A stretch of DNA of 64,000 bases from Tipula vernalis (taxonomy: Eukaryota > Arthropoda > Insecta > Diptera > Tipulidae): NCBI GenBank assembly GCA_958295665.1, contig OY282559.1, forward strand, positions 130,856,741 through 130,920,740, given 5' to 3'. The notes beneath the pieces were generated by a model. It was not told the DNA's origin. It saw nothing but the letters and a program-made list of their open reading frames with translations, and made no database searches. The translations under genes and the position numbers were made by a program. Shown here piece by piece: positions 23,322 through 33,448 of the stretch (position 1 is the stretch's first letter; each line of letters starts with the position of its first letter).

Positions 23322-24705
23322 TTAAACTGTGAAATGGGCCTTAGCACCACTTGCCATAGATTTGAATTTACTTCCGGATAGTACATGTAGTGATTGGCTT
23401 AGTACTCTATCAATCGAGCCGAAAAACTGCTCTCGATTCAGGGGAATAAATTAGTTTGGAAACTTTAGGTATTGAGATTTTTGCTAAAACTGATAAATCG
23501 GCTTTAGCACCACTTGCCAGAGATTTGAATTCACTTTCCGATAGTACATATATTAGTTGGTCTACTACTACATCCGTCGAGCTCAAAAACTGCCCTCTAT
23601 CCAGAGGAATAAATTAGCCTGGAAACTTTTTATACCAATTGAGATTTTAGCTGAAACTGAAAAATGGACTTTAGCACCTCCTGTTAGAGATTTGAATTCA
23701 CTTTCCGATAAAACATGTAGTAGTTGGCTTACTACTCCATCAATTAAGCCCAGAAACTGCTCTCTATCCAGGGGAATAAATTAGCCTGGAAACTTTATAT
23801 ACTAATTGAGATTTTAGCTGAAACTTTGAAATGTTCCTTAGCATTCCTTGCCAGAGATTAGAATCCACTTTTCGATAGTACATATAGTAGCTCATCTACT
23901 ACTTCATTCATCGAGCCTTAAACCTACCCCATATCGAGGGGAAAAAATTATTCTGGATACTTTTTATACAAGTTAAAATTTTACTTGAAACTGATAAATC
24001 GGAATTAGCACCCCTTGCCAGAGATTTGAATTCACTTTCCGATAGTACATGTAGTAGCTGACCTACTACACCGTCCATCGAGCCCAAGAAATACCCCCTA
24101 TCCAGGGAAATAAACTAGTTTGGAAACTTTAGATATTCAGATTTAAGCTGAAACTGATAAATGGGTCATGACATTCCTTGCCAGAGATTTGAATTCACTT
24201 TCTGATAGTACATGTAGTAGCTGGCCTACTACGCCATCCATCGAGCCCAAAAACTACCCCCTATCCAGGGAATAAATTCGTCTGGAAACTTTAGGTACTA
24301 ATTGAGATTTTGACTGAAATCGCTCATTGACCGTTAATACCTACTACTCGATATTTGAACTTGGGATCCGATAGTACATGGAGTAGCTGCTTAAAATTGT
24401 GGTCCATTATGTCGATTAACTATTTCTTAAACCAAAAATTAATTTAAACTAAACAGTTTTTCTGGCCATTAAGACTAACCATTGCTAAATGTCATATACG
24501 CCACTTGCCTATGGTTTGGATTCATTTTTTTATGGTCCATATATTATTTTGACTAAATTCCACTAATATTGCTTCTGAATGGTCTTACTTTCACAGGAAA
24601 TCACTTTTATTCAAAAGATTTTGTAATGAAATTACATTTTTAATACTAAATATTATATGAATCGTAATTTTTCCAATTGTAATTTAGTTTAGCAGTGTGT
24701 AACTA
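23322..24705 (-). repeat. Inverted copy of the 165-bp repeat array and its flank
   Basis: Mirror of 20245-21628 without length change. It ends at GTGTGTAACTA and abuts a new heptamer array. Confidence 0.9.
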
Positions 24706-25088
24706 CTCAGTATTCAGTATTCAGTATTCTGTATTCAGTATTCAGTATTCAGTATTCTGTATTCTGTATTCAGTATTCAGTATTCAGAATACAGAATACA
24801 GAATACTGAATACTGAATACTGAATACAGAATACAGAATACAGAATACTGAATACTGAATACTGAATACTGAATACTGAATACTGAATACTGAATACAGA
24901 ATACTGAATACAGAATACAGAATACAGAATACAGAATACAGAATACAGAATACTGAATACTGAATACTGAATACTGAATACTGAATACAGAATACTGAAT
25001 ACTGAATACTGAATACTGAATACTGAATACTGAATACTGAATACTGAATACTGAATACTGAATACAGAATACAGAATACTGAATACTG
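24706..25088. repeat. TATTCWG heptamer array 2
   Basis: A short forward run (to about 24787) turns into a longer run of reverse-complement units (to 25088). It joins the outer end of palindrome 1 to the inverted piggyBac copy b'. Confidence 0.95.
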
Positions 25089-26050
25089 AAATGTCAATAA
25101 TTTCCAGATTTTCTGCGGTTTATCCCGATTTAGAATATTGTGTTCTGTGTATACTTCATTGGCCTTCCTGTTTTTGTGTCTAATGATTATTTCACACATG
25201 ACGTCCGTAAATATACACTTAAAGGTATCTCTTACAGATAACATTTCGGTCGATCGCGATGGCCCACTTCGTTGACTCCTGAGAATATTGTGTCTCAATG
25301 TTTGCCTTTGAGGAGGATTTTGTCTCCATATCGATCCATCTTTTCCTTTTAGATAAGGCGAATTATTACAATTTGCACTTCCAGTTTCTCCTTCGTCTTC
25401 AACTTCACTATCGCTGAAAATTTCTTCATCAGACACTTCAATTTGGACTTCATGATCTTCATAAACGTCCTCTATGTCTGAATCTTCCACGTTTCTATCC
25501 GCTGCTGTAGGAAGCCACTCATCTTCTGAGCCGTCGTCAACAAAATCAAGCACTTCTTCGTCATCGTCACATTCCTCTAATAAACGATTTAGGTATGCTT
25601 GTTGATCTTCATACGACAAACTAGGGCAAAAAAGTGTATATAAATGTAAAAAAAACCGAACGGATCATCCAAATAATAAATCTTACCGTCTAAACTCAGC
25701 ATTTGAAATGTCTCTGTGGTCCGCCATTTTATCACTCACATATATATTTATTTACAAAAAAAATCACTTCCGCAATCAACCTTTCCATTTGAATACCACA
25801 CCTACTCTAATTTCCTCAGCTCACCTAAACGATTCTTTTCTGTTTTGTTTTACTAGCATTAACCGGGGATTCCCCATTTTTTATTTATTTTTTTTGTTTT
25901 ATAACGTTTAAAATAGTATATTAAAATAAATAAAGGCAATAATACACTGATAAATACAAAAATTTTCGATATTAACAAGAAAATACATGTGGCCACCCGG
26001 GTGGGTCGGGTATAGAATAGTGTATAATTTTTTGGGTATAGACACAACGG
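25089..26050 (-). mobile_element. piggyBac 5' end, inverted copy b'
   Basis: This minus-strand copy has the terminal CCGTTGTGTCTATACCC, leader, exon 1, the short intron and exon 2 with the acidic N-terminal region. It differs from copy b by a few residues (for example EDSD for EDSN, HKNRK for HTNRK, PPQRQ for PPKRQ), so it is a separate, slightly diverged copy. It breaks into the heptamer array at the same point as the others. Confidence 0.8.
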
Positions 26051-26199
26051 TTAAACACTGTGAAATGGGCCTTAGCACCACTTGCCATAGATTTGAATTT
26101 ACTTCCGGATAGTACATGTAGTGATTGGCTTAGTACTCTATCAATCGAGCCGAAAAACTGCTCTCGATTCAGGGGAATACCGGAAATTATTGACATTTC

Positions 26200-26605
26200 A
26201 GTATTCAGTATTCTGTATTCAGTATTCAGTATTCAGTATTCAGTATTCAGTATTCAGTATTCAGTATTCTGTATTCAGAATTCAGTATTCAGTATTCAGT
26301 ATTCAGTATTCAGTATTCAGTATTCTGTATTCTGTATTCTGTATTCTGTATTCTGTATTATGTATTCAGTATTCAGTATTCAGTATTTAGTATTCAGTAT
26401 TCAGTATTCAGTATTCAGTATTCATTTCAGTATTCTGAATACTGAATACTGAATACTGAATACTGAATACTGAATACAGAATACAGAATACAGAATGCTG
26501 AATACAGAATACTGAATACTGAATACTGAATACTGAATACTGAATACTGAATACTGAATACTGAATACTGAATACTGAATACTGAATACAGAATACATAC
26601 TGAAA
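26200..26605. repeat. TATTCWG heptamer array 3 (apex of palindrome 2)
   Basis: Forward units to about 26435 turn into reverse-complement units to about 26605. Both sides are bounded by the short piggyBac-derived stretch GGAAATTATTGACATTTCAG joined to the 165-bp repeat. Confidence 0.95.
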
Positions 26606-27071
26606 TGTCAATAATTTCCGGTATTCCCCTGAATCGAGAGCAGTTTTTCGGCTCGATTGATAGAGTACTAAGCCAATCACTACATGTACTATCCGGAAGT
26701 AAATTCAAATCTATGGCAAGTGGTGCTAAGGCCCATTTCACAGTTTAACCGTTGTGTCTATACCCAAAAAATTATACACTATTCTATACCCGACCCACCC
26801 GGGTGGCCACATGTATTTTCTTGTTAATATCGAAAATTTTTGTATTTCCCAGTGTATTATTGCCTTTATTTATTTTAATATACTATTTTAAACGTTATAA
26901 AACAAAAAAAATAAATAAAAAATGGGGAATCCCCGGTTAATGCTAGTAAAACAAAACAGAAAAGAATCGTTTAGGTGAGCTGAGGAAATTAGAGTAGGTG
27001 TGGTATTCAAATGGAAAGGTTGATTGCGGAAGTGATTTTTTTTGTAAATAAATATATATGTGAGTGATAAA

Positions 27072-27703
27072 ATGGCGGACCACAGAGACATTTCAAATGC
27101 TGAGTTTAGACGGTAAGATTTATTATTTGGATGATCCGTTCGGTTTTTTTACATTTATATACACATTTTTGCCCTAGTTTGTCGTATGAAGATCAACAAG
27201 CATACCTAAATCGTTTATTAGAGGAATGTGACGATGACGAAGAAGTGCTTGATTTTGTTGACGACGGCTCAGAAGATGAGTGGCTTCCTACAGCAGCGGA
27301 TAGAAACGTGGAAGATTCAAACATAGAGGACGTTTATGAAGATCATGAAGTCCAAATTGAAGTGTCTGATGAAGAAATTTTCAGCGATAGTGAAGTTGAA
27401 GACGAAGGAGAAACTGGAAGTGCAAATTGTAATAATTCGCCTTATCTAAAAGGAAAAGATGGATCGATATGGAGACAAAATCCTCCTAAAAGGCAAACAT
27501 TGAGACACAATATTCTCAGGAGTCAACGAAGTGGGCCATCGCGATCGACCGAAATGTTATCTGTAAGAGATACCTTCAAGTGTATATTTACGGACGTCAT
27601 GTGTGAAATAATCATTAGACACACAAACAGGAAGGCCAATGAAGTATACACAGAACACAATATTCTAAATCGGAATAACCGCAGAAAATCTGGAAATTAT
27701 TGA
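27072..27703 (+). pseudogene. piggyBac transposase, N-terminal part (exon 1 and start of exon 2)
   Basis: Exon 1 (27072-27112) encodes MADHRDISNAEFR plus two bases. A 65-bp intron (GTAAG...CCCTAG) follows, and exon 2 starts at 27178, restoring the frame into LSYEDQQAYLNRL. Next comes a strongly acidic region (about residues 24-90), then the conserved piggyBac lead-in (NILRSQRSGPSR, LSVRDTFKCIFTDVMCEII, HTNRKANEVY) to about residue 190. In this copy a small change after NILNR shifts the frame to a stop at 27703; the other copies read on into the heptamer repeat. The catalytic core part with the first Asp is missing here. The acidic head is usual for piggyBac-like transposases. Confidence 0.8.
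27113..27177 (+). other. Predicted 65-bp intron of the piggyBac transposase
   Basis: GTAAG at 27113 and a T-rich tract ending CCCTAG at 27177 bracket a short intron. Splicing joins CG to T and keeps the frame from MADHRDISNAEFR to the acidic exon 2. The same intron is present in copy b'; in copy a it is deleted together with the start of exon 2. Confidence 0.7.
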
Positions 27704-27732
27704 CATTTCAGTATTCAGTATTCTGTATTCAG
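27704..27732. repeat. Heptamer array 4, left part, with target duplication of element B
   Basis: The piggyBac break (GACATTTCAG) leads into a few TATTCAG units. TTCTGTATTCAG (27721-27732) is repeated at 32719-32730 after the poly(A) of element B. Confidence 0.85.
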
Positions 27733-28019
27733 TTCCCCGTGTGGGGTTTGCTAGTTCCCCCATCGGGCGCCTCCCCAGGTGGCGGATAGGGGAAAGCCCG
27801 CCAGATATGGCAGGTACCGGGGAAATCAAATACTCGGGGCGGACCAAAAAACTAGCACAACCCAAGTCAAGGTGGTACGACATACGCCGAGGGCTGCATG
27901 GCTAAGGGGATGCTTAGTCTCGAGTATGTGAACTCCGAATTTGGCCACATTCGGTTTCAACCCATAGCCTTCCTATGATAACGCAGAGCTCTGTCGTAGG
28001 TGACCGTTTTTTCTCGTGC

Positions 28020-28036
28020 TACTCGTGGGAATCAAA
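28020..28036 (+). promoter_or_regulatory. 17-base motif before ORF1, shared with element A
   Basis: TACTCGTGGGAATCAAA directly precedes the ATG of element B ORF1 (28037). The same 17 bases stand at 5452-5468 and 34597-34613 in both copies of element A, ending on the A of that start codon. It may be a translation or packaging signal; this is inferred from position alone. Confidence 0.5.
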
Positions 28037-29572
28037 ATGAATAAGTTCGAACAACAAACAAACAAACAAACAAACGGAGCTACAGATAAGGAGAAGGAAA
28101 TCACTTTTGCGAGAAGTGCCGTCCTGCAGAGGACTCCACCACCGCAGTCAACGATGGATATCCAGACAGTGAGGACCGTAACACCAAGGCCGCAGATATC
28201 AAACAAGAATGATACAGCGGAAACACCACGGGCTAAGGGGAACGCTATTGAGGCGGAAAAAGGAGGGGCTATCAGCAACACTGCTGGCACTGGAAATAAT
28301 ACCGATCAAGCGACTGGGTCACTCGAGTCGGCAAATCAAACCTCAATAGTCCCGGCAGGAGCTGCCATTGTGGAACATCCAATAAGAGAATTGTTGCGTA
28401 AATGCAGAGACACGCTAAAAATGATGAAATTAGCAACTGGGAAGCAGAAAAATATTTCCATGGATGTCAAGCGCGGCCTGGACATCTTGGAGGAAGCGAT
28501 CGACGCCATCTCGTATGGGATGAGCGAACAAGGCCAAGCATCGGCCCCAAGGCCAGGCCCGTCTCAACCGGAAATATACAAACCACAAGAAGACAATCTA
28601 CGCGGGACCCCTAATACGCAAAAAAAAAAACGACCCGCCTCAAGTCCGGCCGATTTAAACGAGGGGCAGGACAAGAGGACCCGAAGTGGTACTGCTTCGG
28701 AACAATGGCAGGTGCAAAAGTCCAAAAGGGCAAAGGCGGCACAGAATCGCGAGGCAAAAGAAAACAGGCTGCAAAGCCGTGATTTATCACAGAGACCGCC
28801 CATATTCAATCACCCTGCTAACGAGGGGGAGAGGGCAAGGAAGAATCGGCCACTGAAGTTCCGCCCGGAGGCGCTGCTTATTAAGCCTGTGGATGGAAAA
28901 ACTTACGCGGACGTGCTAAGGGACATCCGAAGTAAGGTGAAACCAGACGAGTCTGAGACGGAAATTAAGGGAATCCGCCAAACAAAATCCGGTGACTTAC
29001 TACTGGAGTTAGGCCCGAACACTAAGGACAAAAGTGGTTTTTGTGGAATACTGAGAGAAGCTTTGGGAGATGGAGGTAACGTGGTAAACCTCAGTAATAC
29101 GGTCTCCTTAGAGATTCGGGATATAGATAGCTGCACGGAAAAAACCGAGGTTGTAGAGGCGTTGAAGCAGACTTTCCCGAAAGTGGGTACGGTGAACACC
29201 ACCCTCTTTCCGGTCGCGCGAGGGCAAAAGGTGGCCATTGTTGAGATGGAGGGCAGGTGGGCAGCGAGGTTGCTAGAGATGGGCAAAATAAAAATTGGAT
29301 GGATAAACTGCAGAGTCCGGCAAAGAGTAGTGACTACACGCTGCTACAAATGCCATAATTTCGGACACCAAGCTAGGGACTGTCAGGGACCGGATAGAGC
29401 GAACCTGTGCTACAAGTGCATGGGCCCGGGACATAAAAGGAAGCAGTGTACTGCACAGGGCTGTTGCGTTCTGTGCATGGAGCAGGGAATTACTGACGTT
29501 TCTCATACGTCAGGCTCGGGCAGCTGTAAAGTGTACCGTCAGGCACTTCAGGCTGCAAAAAGGCGACTATGA
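28037..29572 (+). CDS. Element B ORF1: gag-like protein with CCHC zinc knuckles
   Basis: About 511 codons without interruption. The N-terminal half is low-complexity and charged; the middle (about residues 280-330) has LRDIRSKVKPDESE and IKGIRQTKSGDLLLEL, typical of R1/jockey-type gag. Two perfect C-x2-C-x4-H-x4-C knuckles follow (CYKCHNFGHQARDC near 29341, CYKCMGPGHKRKQC near 29410), then a third, longer Cys/His motif (CCVLCMEQG to C near 29525). Such proteins bind the element's RNA. ATG 28037 is preferred over upstream non-ATG codons because it follows the 17-base motif. The stop overlaps the ORF2 start (ATGA at 29569-29572). Confidence 0.85.
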   Translation: MNKFEQQTNKQTNGATDKEKEITFARSAVLQRTPPPQSTMDIQTVRTVTPRPQISNKNDTAETPRAKGNAIEAEKGGAISNTAGTGNNTDQATGSLESANQTSIVPAGAAIVEHPIRELLRKCRDTLKMMKLATGKQKNISMDVKRGLDILEEAIDAISYGMSEQGQASAPRPGPSQPEIYKPQEDNLRGTPNTQKKKRPASSPADLNEGQDKRTRSGTASEQWQVQKSKRAKAAQNREAKENRLQSRDLSQRPPIFNHPANEGERARKNRPLKFRPEALLIKPVDGKTYADVLRDIRSKVKPDESETEIKGIRQTKSGDLLLELGPNTKDKSGFCGILREALGDGGNVVNLSNTVSLEIRDIDSCTEKTEVVEALKQTFPKVGTVNTTLFPVARGQKVAIVEMEGRWAARLLEMGKIKIGWINCRVRQRVVTTRCYKCHNFGHQARDCQGPDRANLCYKCMGPGHKRKQCTAQGCCVLCMEQGITDVSHTSGSGSCKVYRQALQAAKRRL

Positions 29573-32534
29573 CCCGCGTCCTTCAGGGAAATTTACATCG
29601 CAGCAGGCTAGCCGACCAACTCTTGGAGCAGCTTATGACTGAGGCAGACGCTGATATTGCTCTGATCAGCGAGCAATATAAAAATAGTCCACCTGGTACT
29701 CGGACTTTCTGGGTACCGCCGCTATTTGGTCCCGCAACACGGGCGTCCACATTGAGAGCCACGGAGCTGGGGAGGGATTTGTTTGGATAAGGAATGCCGG
29801 TGTGAACTACTTCAGCTGCTACTTCACCCCGAACGAGGCTATCGGCGTCTTTCAGAGAAAGCTCGAGGGGTTGGAAGACGAAATAATGAATGTGGGCGGA
29901 AAACTCCTCATCGGTGGAGACTTCAATGCTAGGGCTCTTGAATGGGGGATGCCGTACCAGGACACAAGGGGCAGATTAATTTTGGAGATGGCTGCTAGGA
30001 CCGGGCTCCTTGTCCTAAATATTGGTGCAACCACCACGTTCCGCCGACCAGGCTACTCCGAGTCGATACCGGATATTACCTTAGCATCCGAGGGACTGGT
30101 GCCTTTTGTTCAGAGATGGCATGTTATGGAGGATTACACTGCCAGTGACCACCAGTATATACAGTACGATGTAGGCAGAAGACTTCGACGCGCACTGCAA
30201 AACAGAGTACCAAAGTGGAACCTTCAGCGATGGAATGTGGACCGGTTTAAGGAAGAAATATCCAGAGGCGCGCAAGGACTGAACCCCCTAGGTGTGAGTG
30301 GAAGGTCTGCTACGGAGGCAAAGGTAGATGAAACTATGGCGTGCATTACAGCAGCCTGTGAGGCCTCTATACCTAAAAGACACGCACGTAACGGCAGACC
30401 ACCTGTATATTGGTGGACTGCGGACATCGCAGACCTGCGGAGGAAATGTCTGATGCTTAGGCGAAAGGCACAGCGGACAAGAAGGCGGAATGAAGCAAAC
30501 CTTAGATCATCCGAATACAAGGTGGCTCGACAACAGCTTAGACGGGAGATTAACAGCAGTAAGGCTCGCTGCTGGAAAGAACTAAGAGACGATTTAAACC
30601 GCGATCCGTGGGGGCTAGGCTATAAGCTGGTGACGAAAAAGTTGGGAGCCCAAAAATCACCTAGCACCATGGATAGCTCCTCCATGGAAAGAATTGTTAG
30701 AACGCTTTTTCCAAGTCACCCCACCAGAGCGAGGGATAACTACGAACACATCGAGGAGATCCCTAGTTTCACATAGGATGAGCTGGAGAGAGCCGTATTA
30801 TCGGCCAAGAGTGGAAAGGCCCCTGGCTTAGACGGAATTCCTAGTGAAATCCTCAAGATGGTGTTTTGCCATGAGCCGCATATGCTGTTAAGCATGTATA
30901 ACTCATGCCTGCTGTCAGGTGTTTTCAGCACGCGTTGGAAAAGAGCCAGACTAGTGTTAATTCCGAAGGGAAAGGGTGACCCACGCGATCCAACATCCCA
31001 TCGACCACTGTGTATGTTAGACACAGCTGGCAAGCTGCTCGAAAGATTGCTCAAGCCGAGACTAGCAGCTGCGCTCCAGGCTGCAGGTGACCTCTCGCCA
31101 AACCAGTTTGGTTTTAGGCTTGGCAGGTCTACAACGGATGCAATACGAAAGGTGATCGAGGCGGTTAGGATAGCTGAAGGCCGCAACCACTACTCCAGAC
31201 GGATTGTCTTCCTGGTGACGCTTGATGTCCGGAATGCATTTAACTCTGTGAGCTGGGTGGACATACTGGACGCACTGGAGAACTCGTTCCACGCACCGAG
31301 TTATTTGTTAAGGATACTAGGGGATTATCTGCATGATCGATCACTGGTGTACGAAACAGAAGAGGGAGAGCGGACCACGGAGATCACTGCGGGTGCGGCT
31401 CAGGGATCAGTCTTAGGACCCGATCTCTGGAACGCGTTTTATGACGACCTGCTGCGAGCGGAGATGCCAGATGAGACTCAGCTGGTGGGGTGTGCTGATG
31501 ATGTTGCGGTGCTGATTGCTGCCCGTGACACAAAGCTCGCTCAGCTTAAACTGAACCAGGTGATGAGGTCAGTAAACACATGGATGGCATCACACGGGTT
31601 GACACTTGCTCTGCAGAAGACAGAGATTGTGATGCTCACCAAAAAGAGGATACAAGCGGAACTCCCAATGTTCATCGGCAGTGAGGTAGTAGAGACAAGA
31701 CCATCTACAAAGTACCTGGGGGTGACGATCGATTCAAAGTTAAGTTTCTTCGCACAAATCCGAAGGGCGGCAGACAAAGCGGCAAAAGGAGTGATGGCAC
31801 TTGGGCGGCTGATGGCGAATGTTGGTGGGCCAAAGGCGAGCAGGCGAAAATTAATGATGTCCGCAACCCAGGCCGTATTGCTTTACGGGGCCGAAATATG
31901 GGCAGATGCTCTGGACAAGGAAGTGTACCGAAAGAGATTGGCACAGGTACAGAGGCGTGGTGCGCTGCGGGTGGCTTCAGCTTACCGTACTGTATCGGAG
32001 GCGGCCGTACTGGTCATAGCGGGAATCTTCCCAATTAAGCGTCTGGCCAAGGAGAGGAAGGCCATCTATGAAAGGCCGCAGGAAGTAAGCAAAGAGGCGG
32101 CTGGAAAATCAGAAAGAGCCCGCACGATGAACCGCTGGCAGGAGTCATGGGAGCGGGAGACCAGCGGTAGATGGACCGCTAAGCTAATCCCGGAAGTGGA
32201 GCCTTGGGTTGAAAGAGGACATGGCGAGGTCGGGTATTATGTAACGCAGTTCCTAAGCGGGCACGGGTACTTCCGATCGTACTTACATAAGGTGAAAGTT
32301 GTAACGGAACCGGACTGTCCGCATTGCCAGGACATGGATGATGCGGAGCATACATTTTTTGCATGTACGGTATTCGAAGAGGAGAGAAACCGTCTAGAAG
32401 TGGAACTTGGCCTATGGTCACCGGAGACTGCTGTGAGGATCATGCTACACAGTGCGGAGAATTGGAGTATAGTGGCCCGATATGTAGAAAACGTGTTGAA
32501 GCGGAAAAAGAGAGAACTGGACAGCAGCGCCTGA
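29569..32534 (+). pseudogene. Element B ORF2: endonuclease and reverse transcriptase, broken
   Basis: The frame opens as MTRVLQGNLHRSRLADQLL, the usual APE endonuclease start, with LISEQYK near 29660. A frameshift near 29740 ends it at 29790; the domain continues in another frame (GGDFNARALEWG near 29920, ASDHQYIQY near 30145). An in-frame TAG at 30774-30776 separates the linker from the RT: SGKAPGLDGIPSE near 30810, QFGFRLGRSTTDAI near 31105, VTLDVRNAFNSV near 31215, AAQGSVLGPDLWNAFYDDLL near 31400, GCADDVAVLI near 31490, KYLGVTIDSKLSF near 31710. A C-x2-C...H...C motif (CPHCQDMDDAEHTFFAC near 32320) is near the end. Family enzymes nick DNA and prime cDNA at the target. One shift and one stop make this copy inactive. 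Confidence 0.85.
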
Positions 32535-32676
32535 GATTGATTAGAAGGAACGGACTAGCACTGAAGAAATGTGGAAAACAGTACCGGGCTAGCTCCGAGA
32601 GAGGGAGGGGAGGTGTTTTGGTGGGTATGTCATTCGTGAAGAATCCCACACTCAGCTTATAAAAAGTTTCACCTCC

Positions 32677-32718
<42 letters not shown>
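32535..32718 (+). other. 3' UTR and poly(A) tail of element B
   Basis: About 145 bases of 3' UTR are followed by roughly 39 uninterrupted A residues (32680-32718), directly before the target duplication. Confidence 0.8.
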
Positions 32719-32720
<2 letters not shown>

Positions 32721-33190
32721 CTGTATTCAGTATTCAGTATTCAGTATTCAGTATTCAGTATTCAGTATTCAGTATTCAGTATTCTGTATTCTGTATTCAG
32801 TACTCTGTATTCTGTATTCAGTATTCAGTATTCAGTATTCAGTATTATTCAGTACTCTGTATTCAGTGATGAGAGAGATTCAGTACTGAGTATTCAGTAT
32901 TCAGTATTCAGTATTCAGAATTCAGTATTCAGTATTCTGTATTCAGTATTCAGTATTCAGTATTCAGTATTCAGTATTCAGTATTCTGTATTCTGTATTC
33001 TGTATTCTGTATTCAGTATTCAGTATTCAGTATTCAGTATTCAGTATTCAGTATTCAGTATTCAGTATTCTGAATACTGAATACTGAATACTGAATACAG
33101 AATACAGAATACAGAATACTGAATACTGAATACTGAATACTGAATACTAAATACTGAATACTGAATACTGAATACTGAATACAGAATACA
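32719..33190. repeat. Heptamer array 4, right part
   Basis: TATTCAG/TATTCTG units with small interruptions (for example GTGATGAGAGAGATTC near 32867) run to about 33068 and then turn into reverse-complement units up to about 33190. The turn is another fold-back apex. Confidence 0.9.
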
Positions 33191-33448
33191 TACTGAAATG
33201 TCAATAATTTCCGGTATTCCCCTGAATCGAGAGCAGTTTTTCGGCTCGATTGATAGAGTACTAAGCCAATCACTACATGTACTATCCGGAAGTAAATTCA
33301 AATCTATGGCAAGTGGTGCTAAGGCCCATTTCACAGTTTAACCGTTGTGGGAGGAAGCCACTCATCTTCTGAGCCGTCGTCAACAAAATCAAGCACTTCT
33401 TCGTCATGATTGATAGAGTACTAAGCCAATCACTACATGTACACTACT
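33191..33448. repeat. Mosaic of short piggyBac and 165-bp repeat fragments
   Basis: Four pieces are joined. (1) 33196-33356: the inverted piece CTGAAATGTCAATAATTTCC, then the 165-bp repeat, TTAA and the first eight or nine bases of the piggyBac end. (2) about 33350-33406: an antisense fragment of piggyBac exon 2 (matches 25510-25565). (3) about 33407-33441: part of the 165-bp repeat (GATTGATAGAGTACTAAGCC). (4) from 33449 the AT-rich satellite. Short pieces in mixed orientation suggest template switching during repair. Confidence 0.75.

Larger units (their letters stand above)
20245..24705. repeat. Large near-perfect palindrome, arms of about 2.23 kb
   Basis: The sequence from TAGTTACACAC (20245) to the heptamer array repeats in reverse complement to 24705. 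Every matched pair of landmarks sums to 44950 (for example 21166 with 23784, 21632 with 23318, 21944 with 23006), so the arms have no net length difference and the axis is at 22475. Translations of mirrored frames outside the heptamer array are identical. Each arm holds the 165-bp repeat array and an internally deleted piggyBac 5' end. The apex is a TATTCWG array with only small departures from symmetry. Confidence 0.95.
25085..27714. repeat. Second palindrome, arms of about 1.3 kb, axis near 26400
   Basis: Mirrored landmarks sum to 52799 (25708 with 27091, 25859 with 26940), drifting by one or two bases near the ends. The arms differ by a few substitutions and small indels, such as two extra bases at the TTAA junction of the left arm and one base in a T run of the intron. 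Each arm holds a piggyBac 5' end with intron and full acidic exon 2 start, about 125 bp of the 165-bp repeat, and a novel junction to the heptamer array. Confidence 0.9.
27733..32718 (+). mobile_element. Element B: full-length R1-clade non-LTR retrotransposon inside the heptamer array
   Basis: The element is about 4986 bp. It starts TTCCCCGTGTGGGG and ends in a pure run of about 39 A. It has an apparent 12-bp target-site duplication TTCTGTATTCAG; within a repeat, its exact length is ambiguous. ORF1 with CCHC knuckles overlaps ORF2 (endonuclease, RT, terminal Cys-His motif) by ATGA, and there is no RNase H, which together fit the R1 clade. The long clean poly(A) suggests recent insertion, but ORF2 has a frameshift and a stop. 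Some R1-clade families (Waldo, Mino) prefer microsatellites, so the heptamer target may not be chance. Confidence 0.85.

Noticed and set aside
22336..25088. Heptamer arrays as a CRISPR array or telomere repeat
   Set aside because: There are no spacers, and the TATTCWG unit is not a known telomere repeat; the setting is nuclear animal DNA.
22336..26680. Long frames made of YSVFSIQ/YSVFCIL repeats
   Set aside because: They are translations of a stop-free heptamer that stays open in several frames on both strands; the same happens at 32719-33334 and 37822-38049.
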